Of a stretch of 64,000 nt of DNA, positions 46,896 through 57,480 are shown in pieces. Location: positions 38,529,156-38,593,155 of the forward strand of contig NC_044568.1 in the NCBI RefSeq assembly GCF_007565055.1, given 5' to 3'. The DNA comes from Rhinopithecus roxellana. Lineage: Eukaryota > Chordata > Mammalia > Primates > Cercopithecidae. The position numbers were made by a program, and so were the translations under genes. The notes beneath the pieces were generated by a model, which saw only the letters and a list, made by a program, of their open reading frames with translations, made no database searches and was not told the DNA's origin. Position 1 is the stretch's first letter, and each line of letters starts with the position of its first letter.

Positions 46896-49385
46896 TTGGA
46901 CCTGTAGGCAAGACACTGGATTTACTGTTTTTAAGCTATCTTCCAATACTTGATTTATATGAAAAACATCACAAAGGATATAGCTCAGTACAAAACAACA
47001 TAGACATGATGAAACTATTCCAGTGTTGAAAGTTACACCAAATCCTACAATATTATTCATTACTCTGTGAGAATCATAAGCTAAGAACATAAAAACGCAT
47101 TTAATTCTCTAATGTCAAGATGTTTTTAATTTCCAAACTCACTCTTTCTTTTTAAAGGTTAGGAGATTTAGTCACACTTTATTTCACTAATTAAGTCCAT
47201 GTACTCTAAACGTCTCCTCTTTCTACCTTCCATTCTTCACCTCTCTTTGGAGCAGAGTCTGATATTTATCCAGTTCTCTTTGTAAAATTCTGTCTCACTT
47301 GGTTCCATCAAATTATGTTCAAATGACTGCCCATTGCACTCTAAGCATACTGAAGGGATGCCATTCTGGAGCAAGCAAGATCTTTTGATCTATTTGGAGT
47401 CATTTGTGCATTTCACCTTTCTGATGACCTTACTTCACCTTCCCTTTTTTTGTAGATGAAATCTTTACTATCATTTATTTGGGAAGAATAAATATGTTCA
47501 CTGACCTCTTTGAAATGTCAGATATTGCTTCCAACACTAGTAAAGATAGGTATTAGTATACTGATGGGAAAAAAAAGATACAACATGGGGACTTGCTAGA
47601 TACTTTCAAAGATGGTTAAAAGATTCATAGAAAACACACACACACACACACAGTTTTACTCCCCTGCAGTTTCCTTCTTGCACATTCTATTGCTCTTAAC
47701 AACAACAACAAAAAAGATGGAATATTATTTGTCACTGATGCTGCGTAAGGAAATGCCCCAAATCTGAGTATTTGTCATGTAACCATTATTATAGGTATAA
47801 CTAATTATTAAAACATTAACCATATATATATAGTTTAATACAGGAGAGGATCAGGAGGCCTCATTCAGGAAGTCACTGTTGAATTGCCTAGAGTTAAATA
47901 TCCCTAAAGTTAAAAGGCAATGAATATGTTTAGAAAGTCAGTTTAAGGCCAAAATAAAAGACTGATTTGTGTTTGTTTCAGAACAACTTTTATTTGTATG
48001 GCAATATGGTGTCCTCTGATTTTTATCATACAATTTGCATTTTTAAAGTGTTGTGTGAAGTAGACATACATAAACATACACCGGTTGGATCATGTAAGTG
48101 AATATTTTCTGTACCGAAGTGTTTTAGCCTGAGTTGCTTGCTGGAAATAGCCTCAGTGGTTCTGGCTCCTTACAACTGACATTGCAGAGGTAGTTCTTTC
48201 TTTCCCTCAGACATACACATTTAAGGGAGGTAGAATTCTGGACACGGAGGTAACAACTAATTGCCCTAAAACCAGCCTGAGTATCTCATAGAAATCACAC
48301 ATTCTCTCCCCACTCACTGATGCATTTACTCTCCCCTGGCTTCTTCTGCTTTCGAGGTCAACAAGGACTCTAGTGCCAAAAAGACATAGCAGAGATTCAG
48401 TGCCCATTCTGAACTGAATTCTGTTATTAGCCTTCCAGCTATAGAGGAAGGGATGGAAAATATGTGATATACGTACATCCACTTTAATCTGCTTCCTTTA
48501 ATACGGGTTAACATGAAGTAGGATTCCCACAAAAGGAAACAGAGAGGGACTCTTGAGCAAAGCACATCTTCTAAAAGTCACTTCACATGAGAACTTGTAA
48601 ATCTTACTATCTTATTTTTCATTAAATATTTTTATTTAAAATAATAACATTATAAAATATGCAAAATTCCCTGCATAGACTTATGCTTTCAGAAATTAGG
48701 CATTTACTTTTTTTAACTACTTTGAAACTTTCTGAAATCCCTTGAGATTTTTCCTTTCCACTTACTCCTCAGCCTCAATTATTTCTTAATGCATCCACCC
48801 ATCTTTCCCTTTAACTGGAAAGATACAGAAGAAAATAATAAACTTTCGTATGACTGATGAGTCTGGTTTTCATAGGAACTCTATGAAGTAGAACATCTGC
48901 TTTCATAGATAATTAGCTATTTCAAACAATGGGTTACTTAAATACTTGACTTACATTAAAAATAAATATTTTGTGAATTATGTCATTGTTTTGACTCAAT
49001 TGAGCTGAATTGTGTAAAAGACAAGGACAAAAAGTAATAATAAACTGTAATTTGCTTGGAGAAGTTTTTTGATAGGATCACAAAAAGTACAATTTACCCA
49101 ATAACTTTTCCCAGGAAAGTCTTTTTGAATTTTAGACTCAAGGGGTCAAAATAGATAGATAAATAAATAAATAAAATAAAATAAAATAAAAACTTCTTGC
49201 CTACCAATGGTCACCAGACAATAAAGAACTATTGTTCATTTTCTCAGCAAAATTGAAAGATAACGAGAAAAATCTAGGGATGAATGAGCACCAAGATCCC
49301 AGATGTTTAAAGGAAGCTGGATCCGAACAAAGAGAGAATGAATAAAAGCATGAGCTAAAGTCTTACTTTTCAATTTATAAAACCG
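46896..49385. other. Unassigned DNA
   Basis: About 2.5 kb without recognised gene. Small CA repeat at 47634-47652 and AAAT/AAAAT repeat at 49158-49190. Two overlapping minus frames of 91 and 79 codons (48207-48482, 48326-48565) have no domain. The 48150-48600 block is less AT-rich and could be an old LTR or single-copy DNA. Confidence 0.45.
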
Positions 49386-49587
49386 TACATAGTCTTAATA
49401 GCATTTAATCTTCAAAACCCTCTGAGTAGATAAAATATATGTGTTTTAAAAATGAGAAAGCAGGCTGAAATTTAAGTCCACAAAAATAATAACATAGGTG
49501 AATTCTGTCTCATTGAAGTTGGAGAAGGTCGTTGAACATTTGTGTTACTCCTATATACAGTGCAGCACTTAACAACTTTAATGAGTG

Positions 49588-49785
49588 CTAACCTTATTAT
49601 ACAACAAAATTTATAGTGTAAGATTTGATTCTTCTTCTTCCTTTTATAGAAGTAAAAGCCCAATTTAGAAACGTTAAATATATTTTCCAAGGCCACATAG
49701 TTAACAAGTAGCAGAGGTAGAATTTGAATTCAGTCTGATGCCAAACTCATATATTACCTATTGTGCTCTACTGCCTCTTCGAAAG
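49588..49785 (+). repeat. MIR SINE
   Basis: 'attttccaaggccacatagt', 'taacaagtagcagaggtaga', then 'atttgaattcagtctgatgc' and 'attgtgctctactgcctctt' are in clear MIR order. A second MIR-like piece may lie at 49390-49470. Confidence 0.8.
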
Positions 49786-49869
49786 CCTTGCACCTTCAAG
49801 TCAATGTTTTTATTCTCTCTGTTTTTTGTTTGTTTGTTTTTAGTACTCTTCTATGGCCATTGAGTCTGC

Positions 49870-50160
49870 ATTTTCTGATAAAAATACAATGTGAGCCCCA
49901 TATGTGATTATATATTTTCTAGAAGCCACATTCAAAGGGTAAACAAATCTTTTAAATATTTTATCTAATTACATATCTCTAAAATAGTATTCAATAGAAA
50001 ATATTATGAGACATTATACATTCTTTTTTCTACTAAGTCTTTAAAATCCTATGTACATTTTACACTTATATCCCATCTCAATTTGAACTAGCTACATTTG
50101 AAGTGATCAAGAGCTGTGTGTGATTACTGACTACCATATTAGTGTAGTTCTAAGATTACC
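49870..50160 (+). mobile_element. hAT-Charlie-type non-autonomous element
   Basis: 'aatacaatgtgagccccata', 'tattttctagaagccacatt', 'ttctactaagtctttaaaat', 'catctcaatttgaactagct' and 'gactaccatattagtgtagt' follow a common primate MER-type hAT element whose ends read 'cagtgctgtccaatag...'. The termini are eroded, so I do not assign a subfamily. Confidence 0.65.
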
Positions 50161-50162
50161 AT

Positions 50163-50305
50163 GTGTATGCATATGTGTGTATGTATATGTATATATTCAC
50201 ACGTCTGCACAGCATGTAAAATGTAGTTTTTATATATGTATATAAACATATGTATATAATTCATAAATATTATGCACACATATAATGTATATATGTGTAT
50301 GTTTT
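50163..50305. repeat. TATG/TA/TG imperfect repeat
   Basis: Degenerate tgtatg and tatata units. Confidence 0.85.
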
Positions 50306-51255
50306 TATGTTTTCAGAGTGAGTCAGTTCTTTCTCCAAGTATTAACTTTGAAATTCCAGGATTTGGTAATTACTAATGTTTTTACAAGTGTGTCAGACAG
50401 TCATAGTCAATACGCTTTTTTCTCCCTCTGAGTATGAGTGGCTTTGTGTATATAAAAAGGCTTGTCTCCATTTCCCATTTCTTCAGTGTGTCAACAGCGC
50501 ACAACAGAGATATCCTGAGAATGGTTCTTGTTTTGCTTCACAGGAAGGACTTTCTCTGTGAACTCCAGTATTGGATCAAGGCTGGAAGAAGTTGGGGCTC
50601 CATGATGACCTTCTAAAAAACTTATTCTCCATATCGCTCCATGTCAAACCAACTGCAGTTTCCTGTTTTCAAATGACTTGATGTTTGAGAAGACACTAAA
50701 ATTTGTGACATGATGATATTAGAGGCACCTGGATGAAGGCTATATGGGAGCTCTCTGTACCACCTTTGCAAGAAGTGGACCTTGAATTTTTTTAAGAGAT
50801 AATTTATGAGTACTTCGTAATGATGAAGACAATGGCAATTATGCTACCTGCTGAGACAGGCTAAGCAGGCAACTAAACGAAAACTGAGAAAATTTATTTA
50901 AGACGTTCATAAAACACAATTTTCAAAATTAAAATTAAATGCCTATCACAAATGTTATTTAATTGCTAAATAATCAGAAATATATTGTATTGCTAATATA
51001 TTTAAATAAATATTTTTGTTAAGCACTGCTTACTGGAGAACAATTCCTCTAAAAGAGGTTTATATGTCATACACTGTTATAAATTATAAATCTCATATGC
51101 AGCCACCTCAGTAAGCAGCTGGGAGATTTGTTTGTTTTGCACTTTCTTTTGGTGCTTGGTTATAAGCCCTTCTTATAAATCATAGTAGGCAACGGAGGCA
51201 CAATGGTAAAGATAGATACATAGATCTTATTCTCATGGCATTTAGAATCTATATA
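50306..51255. other. Unassigned; possible old L1 3' end at 50715-50790
   Basis: 'cacctggatgaaggctatat' followed by 'gggagctctctgtaccacct' resembles an L1M 3' tail. The 60-codon frames at 50376-50616 have no domain. Confidence 0.4.
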
Positions 51256-51744
51256 TGTATTAGTGAGGGTTTTCTAGAGGGACAGAACTAATAGTGTGTT
51301 TGTGTGCATATATATATATGTGTGTTTGTGAATGTAGGGGTGTGTGTGTGTGTGTGTGTGTATGTCCAAAGGGGAGTTTATTAAGTAATATCACACACAA
51401 AACCACAAGGTCTCACAACAGGCCATCTGCAAGCTGAGGAACAAGGAAACCTGTCTGTATCCCAAAGCTGAAGAATGTGTAGTCTGATATTCCAGAGCAG
51501 GAAGCATTCAGCATGGAAGAAAGATGCAGGCTGGGAGGCTAGGCCAGTCTAGTCTTTTCACATTTTTCTTCCTGCTTTGTTTGCTAATTTAATGGTGCCC
51601 ACCCAGATTGAGGGTGGGTCTGCCTTTCCCAACCCACTGATTCAAATATTAATCTCCTTTGGCAACACCCACACAGGCACGCCCAGAATCAATACTTTGC
51701 ATCCTTCAATCCAGTCAGGTTGACATTCAGTATTAACCATCACA
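51256..51744 (-). repeat. ERV-L 3' LTR (MLT2A-type), 489 bp
   Basis: Minus-strand LTR beginning TGTGATGGTTAATACTGAAT (from 51744) and ending TACA (at 51256). It contains the plus-strand motifs 'gattgagggtgggtctgcct', 'ccaacccactgattcaaata' and 'aaggggagtttattaagtaa', the last being the reversed poly(A) signal region (AATAAA). A (TG)n/(TA)n microsatellite has expanded near its end (51309-51362). Confidence 0.88.
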
Positions 51745-51760
51745 AGTCCACCCCTTGTCA
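51745..51760 (-). other. Polypurine tract next to the 3' LTR
   Basis: On the minus strand, a purine-rich 'aaggggtggact' lies immediately before the LTR, as required for plus-strand priming. This identifies the LTR as the 3' one. Confidence 0.7.
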
Positions 51761-52690
51761 ACTTGGACCCGTACACATCTCCTGAGATCACACATAATCT
51801 TCAAATAAAGACAATCATAAGGTCATAATTACACCTAATACAATACAACTCTCCTTCATACAACCGGAAATGCACCAATCCCCAGCCCAAACGCTATTAC
51901 ATAAAGTTAACAGTACTTAAGCTGATATCAAGTCAGTCAATCTTATGTGACATAATAAAGGAAAAATGAAATAAACTGAAAATATTTTCTTAGTACAAGT
52001 GTACACATGCACAAACACGTTAACAAAAGAAGGAGGGAATACTCACGACAATGACGGTTCTTGTTTCTGCAACTGGTCACGTGGTCATAGCTGCTATTGA
52101 TGACTACCTTCTTCTACTACCCATTCTGTATTCCCTTTGCCTTCAGCAAGCAGCTCAGCAGGTCACATTTTTTGTTTTTGTTTTTGTTTTCCTGGTGGAG
52201 TGATCTCAACCTTCATTTTTGAAGGGTCTCGGTCATTTGCCGTCCTGCCTGGATTGGGCTGTTGTAGTTTCCCATTGACTTTTATCACAGGGCATGGTAA
52301 TAATAAGAGAAGCCCTAATGGATCTCCTGGATTCCATGCATACTCTTCCTTACCTTAATTGTGGTGTCGTAGACTGATTTCTTCTTGATAGTCTTGGCCA
52401 ATTACCCAAGCCAACACTGTAACTCCCTTCTTAGCCTGTTGACTTAAAGATAGGAGGAGTTCAAAGTGTCCAGGTGGCAATCTTAACTTCCAGTTTAATG
52501 GAATCGTTGTTGTGTGCCTTCATGGCAGAGTTCCTCCATCTGGGACTAAGACCTCTAGGCCAGCAGAACATAATGTCGGGGGAACAGGAAACAAAAGTTT
52601 TGCTAGTGGATCACTAGGGGAAATGGTGAGTGGTGCCACTTCCACTCTTTAATTCCTGAACTCGTGAATCCTGGCTATGGGAGAAACACT
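51761..52690 (-). pseudogene. ERV-L region downstream of integrase (dUTPase position), decayed
   Basis: In ERV-L elements a dUTPase-like domain follows integrase and precedes the 3' LTR. This 0.9-kb segment lies in that position, but I could not trace an intact motif by eye. Frames are broken; a 73-codon plus-strand frame at 52137-52358 is a shadow. The assignment is by position. Confidence 0.4.
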
Positions 52691-52694
52691 GCCA

Positions 52695-53170
52695 CATATT
52701 GGATGCAGATTCAGAGCATACACAGCCTTCTGGAGAACTTTGCCCCAGCCCTGCAAAGAACTGTCACCTAGTTGACAATGTCATTGTGACTTCAAGAGGC
52801 CTTTCCACCATTCTATCAATCTAGCTGCTTCAGGATAATGGGGAACATGGTAAGACCAGTGAATTCCATGAGCACTAGCCCACTGCCGCACTTCTTTAGC
52901 CATAAAGTGCATGTCTCGGTCAGAGGCAATGCTGTGTGGAATACCCAGATGGTGGATAAAGCATTTTTGAGTCCATAGATGGTAATCTTGGCAGAAGCAT
53001 TGCATGCAGAATAGGCAAACCCATATCTAAAGTAAGTGTCTATTCCAGTGAGGACAAACCTCTGCCCTTTCCATGATGGAAGAGGTCCAACGTAATCAAC
53101 CTGTTACCAGGCAGCTGGTAGGTTGACTGTAACTACTTGGCCACTGTCACCTCAGGATCCAGTTATTCCC
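52695..53170 (-). pseudogene. ERV-L integrase-core remnant
   Basis: Integrase joins retroviral cDNA to host DNA through a D,D-35-E active site. The open piece 52781-53005 (74 codons) keeps the second catalytic Asp at residue 29 (in 'ASDRD') and the Glu at residue 65 (in 'RLIEWW'), 36 residues apart, the canonical spacing. The first Asp (in 'TGID', near 53036) lies in another frame, so at least one frameshift has occurred between them. The zinc-binding N-terminal domain was not traced. Dead copy. Confidence 0.8.
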
Positions 53171-53229
53171 ATTGTATTTAAATTTTGTAGTTGAGTGACT
53201 GTAGTTCCCACGGTTAGATATGACAGACA

Positions 53230-53930
53230 GAGTTATGGGGTTCTTCAAAAATGCAGGTGCTGCCCTCACAAATCTGTTTGCAAAGCATTGGTTAAGGGTT
53301 TAGCTTTTGGACCCTCCCGGCTCGGATGAGTGAGTCTAAAGTAACTAATCCGCTCCACCATCCAAATCTCTCTAAACCTTTGGATCCCTTCCCCTACATT
53401 AAGCCAAGGGAGATCAGGCAGTTCCAGCTTGCACCCAGTAGGCCATCTTTTAATCCATATTTCAACTAATCAAGCAAATAAACTATTAGAACCTTTTTTA
53501 ACTCTCTAAGCTGCAACATTAAATGCATAATCCCTACTTAGCGGGCCCAAGCCAACAAATTCAGCTTGATCCAATTCTATGTTTCTTCCACCATTATCCC
53601 ACACCCTTAATATCCATTCCCATGCCTGTTCTCCAGATCTCTGCTTATATAAATTAGAAAACTCAAGCAGTTCTTTCCAAGTGTAGTATAAATCCTCATG
53701 GGTCATAGTATGAATCTCACTTCTAGGGGCCCACCAGGACTTTAGTCTAGTTGTAGGTCTAAAAGCAAACAGAGGTGTTGAGAGTGGCTCCTGAGGAGAA
53801 TCAACATTACATTGCCTGGCAATGGCCTCAGGGGAGTCCCTCACTGGCCACAGATAGCTCAGGGTTTATCTCCTCAGACAAAGGTGGAAAGATTGATGGC
53901 AGCAAAAGTCAGGAAGGAAATGTCAGCACA
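53230..53930 (-). pseudogene. ERV-L gag-like remnant
   Basis: A 112-codon minus-strand open piece (53506-53844) is rich in Trp, Glu and Arg ('YYTWKELLEFSNLYKQ', 'WEWILRVWDNGGRN'), as in retroviral capsid regions. ERV-L gag is the family related to mouse Fv1, by established knowledge. It lies upstream of the integrase remnant, fitting gag-before-pol order. The N-terminal part is missing at the L1 boundary. Confidence 0.65.
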
Positions 53931-53995
53931 CACATGGAGGGTCTTTAAAAACACTGATATATTTAACTTCATTGTAATGTTAAGATCAATGTTTA

Positions 53996-54920
53996 AGTTT
54001 TGGTACCAGTACCTTGCTGTTTTGGTTACTGAAGCCTTGTAGTATAGTTTGAAGTCAGGTACGTGATGCCTCCAGCTTTGTTCTTTTGGCTTAGGATTGT
54101 CTTGGCAATGTGGGCTCTTTTTTGGCTCCATATGAACTTTAAAATAGTTTTTTCCAATTCTATGAAGAAAGTCATTCATTGGTAGCTTGATGGGCATGGC
54201 ATTGAATCTACAAATTACCTTGGGCAGTATGGCCATTTTCATGATATTGATTCTTTCTATCCATGAGCATGGAATGTTCTTCCATGTGTTTGTGTCCTCA
54301 TTTATTTAGTTGAGCAGTGGTTTGTAGTTCTCCTTGAAGAGGTCCTTCACATCCCTTGTCAGTTGGATTCCCAGGTATTTTATTCTCTTTGAAGCAATTG
54401 TGAATGGGAGTTCACTCATGATTTGGCTCTCTGACTGTTATTGGTGTATAAGAATGCTTGTGATTTTTGCACATTGATTTTGTATCCTGAGACTGCTGAA
54501 GTTGCTTATCAGTTTAAGGAGATTTTGGGCTGAGACAATGGGGTTTTCTAAATATACAATCATATCATCTGCAAACAGGGACAATTTGACTTCCTCTTTT
54601 CTTAACTGAATGCCCTTTATTTCTTTCTTCTGTCAGATTGCACTGGCCAGAACTTCCAACACTACGTTGAACAGGAGTTGTGAGAGAGGGCATCCCTGTC
54701 TTGTGCCAATTTTCAAAGGGAATGTTTCCAGTTTTTGCCCGTTCAGTATGATATTGGCTGTGGGTTTGTCATAAATAGCTCTTATTATTTTGATATACAT
54801 CCCATCAATACCTAATTTATTGAGAGCTTTTAGCATGAAGGGCTGCTGAATTTTGTCAAAGGCCTTTTCTGCATCTGTTGAGATAATCATGTGGTTTTTG
54901 TCTTTGGTTCTGTTTATATG
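53996..54920 (-). pseudogene. Inverted L1 ORF2 reverse transcriptase segment
   Basis: Covers the reverse transcriptase palm and the region after it. The catalytic box at about 54560-54575 is an intact F-A-D-D-M, unlike the mutated box in the 39.8-kb L1. Open pieces at 53874-54242 (122 codons) and 54633-54968 (111 codons) run past its edges into flanking DNA or across the inversion point, so they are not native ends. 'DAEKAFDKIQQPFMLKALNK' and 'NGQKLETFPLKIGTRQGCPL' are typical of this domain. Non-functional. Confidence 0.92.
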
Positions 54921-55980
54921 TATAGACCAATGGAACAGAACAGAGCCTTCAGAAATAATTCCACACATCTATATCCATCTGATCTTTGACAAACCTGACA
55001 GAAACAAGAAATGGGAAAAGGATTCCCTATTTAATAAATGGTGCTGGGAAAACTGGCTAGTCATATGTAGAAAGCTGAAACTGGATCCCTTCCTTACACC
55101 TTATACAAAAATTAATTCAAGATGTATTAAAGACTTAAAGACTTAAATGTTAGACCTAAAACCATAAAAACTCTAGAAGAAAACCTAGGCAATACCATTC
55201 AGGACATAGGCATGGTCAAGGGCCTCATGTCTAAAATAACAAAAGCAATGGCAACAAAAGCCAACATTGACAAATGGGATCTAATTAAACTAAAGAGCTT
55301 CTGCACAGTAAAAGAAACTACCATCAGAATGAACAGGCAACCTACAGTATGGGAGAAAATTTTTGCAATCTACTCATCTGACAAACGGCTGATATCCAGA
55401 ATCTACAAAGAACTCAAACAAACTTACAAGAAAAAAACAAACAACCCTATCAAAAAGTGGGTGAAGGATATGAACAGACATTTCATAAAAGAAGACATTT
55501 ATGTAGCCAACAGGCACATGAAAAAATGCTCATCATCACTGGCCATCAGAGAAATGCAAATCAAAACCACAATGAGATATCATCTGACACCATTTAGAAG
55601 GGCGATCAGGAAACAACAGGTGCTGGAGTGGATGTGGAGAAATAGGAACACTTTTACGCTGTTGGTGGGACTGTAAACTAGTTCAACCATTGTGGAAGAC
55701 AGTGTGGCAATTCCTCAAGGATCTAGAAGTAGAAATACCATTTGACCGAGCCATCCCATTACTGGGTATATACCCACAGGATTATAAATCATGCTGCTAT
55801 AAAGACACATGCGCACGAATGTTTAATGCAGCACTATTCACAATAGCAAAGACTTGGAACCAACCCAAATGTCCATCAGTGATAGACTGGATTAAAAAAA
55901 CGTGGCACATATACACCACGGAATACTATGCAGCCATGAAAAAGGATGTGTTAATGTCCTTTGCAGGGATATGGATGTAG
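54921..55980 (+). pseudogene. L1 ORF2 C-terminal part, direct orientation
   Basis: Continues ORF2 after the inversion. Open pieces lie at 54853-55146 (97 codons, its first part from the inverted side), 55212-55676 (154 codons) and 55690-55980 (96 codons). The last keeps the Cys-rich C-terminal motif ('CCYKDTCARMFN...', then 'NQPKC'), with Asn where His is usual, and ends '...MSFAGIWM' with an early stop. A stop at 55144-55146 and a frameshift near 55676 break the frame. Confidence 0.92.
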
Positions 55981-56269
55981 CTGGAAACCAGCATTCTCAG
56001 CAAACTATTGCAAGGACTAAAAACTAAACACCACATGTTCTCACTGATAGGTGGGAATTGAACAATGAGAACACTAAGACACAGGAAGGGGAACATCACA
56101 CACCAGGGCTTGTCGTGGGGTGGGGGGAGTTGGGAGGGACAGTATTAGGAGATACACTACTGATGAGTTAATGCGTGTAGCACAGTAACATGGCACATAT
56201 ATACATATGTAACAAACCTGCACGTTCTGCACAAGTACCCTAGAACTTAAAGTATAATAAAAAAAAAAA
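55981..56269 (+). other. L1 3' UTR and poly(A) tail
   Basis: 'ctcactgataggtgggaatt', the G-rich 'gtggggtggggggagttggg' typical of L1 3' UTRs, 'catatatacatatgtaacaa', and the terminal 'cttaaagtataataaaa', with the AATAAA signal running directly into the tail. Confidence 0.95.
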
Positions 56270-56465
56270 GAGAAAGAATTTCCAATAAAAATGTAAATTT
56301 CTAATAAAAAATGTACATTTTATTTTTATTTTTTGTCTTCTTTTTTCTTAAAAATCTGAGTGCTTATAAATTTGACTCTGCCCTGGAAGAAAGAGCTAAT
56401 TGGAGATTAATCAAAAGTATTTTGAGTAAATACATTTCCTTGGAAGGTTGAGGGAAGAATTCTTT
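56270..56465. other. Unassigned AT-rich DNA
   Basis: Flank beyond the L1 tail. No ERV-L sequence resumes here. Confidence 0.5.
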
Positions 56466-56469
56466 CTTT

Positions 56470-56560
56470 CCTCTGTTCATCTCATGTAGCAAATACTAGA
56501 ATTCCAGACACCCTTCTGGAAACTAGGAATACAGCCCTGAAGAATACAGTCATAGGATTG
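56470..56560 (-). repeat. L2 3' end fragment, reverse
   Basis: 'gtagcaaatactagaattcc', 'cttctggaaactaggaatac' and 'agccctgaagaata' fit reversed L2. Confidence 0.5.
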
Positions 56561-56789
56561 GGACAGACTGAATGGGCCTGCACAAAGAGGTTTTCTGCTC
56601 CCTTTGAATACATGTGATTTGGAGAGGAAGGACATACTATGTTACAATAATAGAGAGGTCTCAAGACTTAATTATAGGCATTTAACTTTCTCTACTTCGT
56701 TCACTCCCTTTATGAAGACAGAACCCATTGATGATGTACAGAAGGTAGATTTCCCCTCTGAGTTACTCCTATTTTTAAAAAAATCTAAA

Positions 56790-56905
56790 ATAATTATTGC
56801 ATTTATGTGCCTTCCTTATGTGTCATGCAATGTGCTACATGCCTTAAATATGCAATTTAACCTTAAGCAATCAGAGCACAGCATTGGCCACATCACATAA
56901 AGCAA
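56790..56905 (+). repeat. Possible MIR fragment
   Basis: 'ttgcatttatgtgccttcct', 'caatgtgctacatgccttaa', 'atgcaatttaaccttaagca' recall the MIR 5' half. Weak. Confidence 0.4.
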
Positions 56906-57345
56906 AGGAGGAAAATGTTCTAATGTTCAACGCAATCATACCTATTGCAACAGGTCCATCATTTCATAGTTAAAAATAAAAATCTTCCATCAGTTAGAAC
57001 TTATGACATTTTTTATATGTAAGCTTATGTATTGTTCAATTAGTTACATTGTTTTTGTTTTTGTTACTTTCCTAGATTAAACCACTACTTGCAATTAGGG
57101 ATTGCAGGCCTAGGGTTGTGGAAGTGATGGTATGAGATGGTTTCAACTAAAGGGGATCTGTCAGACTGTAATTTATATCTTTTTGGTGATACCTGGAAAT
57201 TTTGTTTCATTCACTCAGACAGAAAATTAAGGAGTATCCATTTTGCCACAAAACAGAAGCATATATTCAAAGGCAAACAAGATAGTTTTCAGTGCTTCAG
57301 GAAAAGAATGATAAAGAAGAAAACTTTGATAGGTAAATTAGGAAA
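56906..57345. other. Unassigned DNA
   Basis: No gene recognised. An 83-codon plus frame at 57137-57388 has no domain and runs into a probable L2. Confidence 0.45.
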
Positions 57346-57349
57346 ATGT

Positions 57350-57480
57350 CAGAGATATGGAACATTTCAGCAAATTCCTGAAGGATGACGATGCTTTTGA
57401 AATGAATTCAGGGAATGGGAGTGGTCATATATTAGCAGATATTGCCTGGGCAAACAGCAAGGGGACAACAGATGTGTAAA
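57350..57480 (-). repeat. Possible L2 fragment, reverse
   Basis: 'gaacatttcagcaaattcct', then 'gcctgggcaaacagcaaggg' fits reversed L2. Weak. Confidence 0.4.

Larger units (their letters stand above)
51256..53930 (-). mobile_element. Defective ERV-L endogenous retrovirus (MLT2A type), minus strand
   Basis: Fossil class III endogenous retrovirus. Read on the minus strand, the retained order is gag-like segment, integrase-like segment, an uncharacterised segment, polypurine tract and 3' LTR. The 5' LTR, the primer-binding site and the start of gag are absent. The gag-like and integrase-like parts lie only about 100 bp apart, too little room for protease, reverse transcriptase and RNase H, so an internal deletion is inferred. 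Frameshifts and stops occur throughout. There is no sign of env, as expected for ERV-L. The truncated 5' side abuts a young L1. Non-functional. Confidence 0.85.
53996..56269 (+). mobile_element. L1PA insertion with 5' inversion (twin priming)
   Basis: A 2.27-kb L1 copy in two parts: an inverted ORF2 segment (53996-54920, minus) joined to a direct ORF2 3' part, 3' UTR and poly(A) (54921-56269, plus). The inverted part's outer edge ('gttttggtacc', reversed) and the direct part's first bases ('tagaccaatggaaca') are neighbours in L1, only about 7 nt apart, so almost no L1 sequence was lost. Poly(A) at 56259-56269. No target duplication was found. Low divergence places it in the L1PA group. Confidence 0.94.

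Noticed and set aside
46803..47090. Polyproline minus-strand frame of 95 codons
   Set aside because: Reverse reading of the GGA repeat.
53940..56300. Possible target duplication around the twin-primed L1
   Set aside because: I compared 'gagaaagaatttccaata' after the tail with the left flank and found no matching direct repeat.
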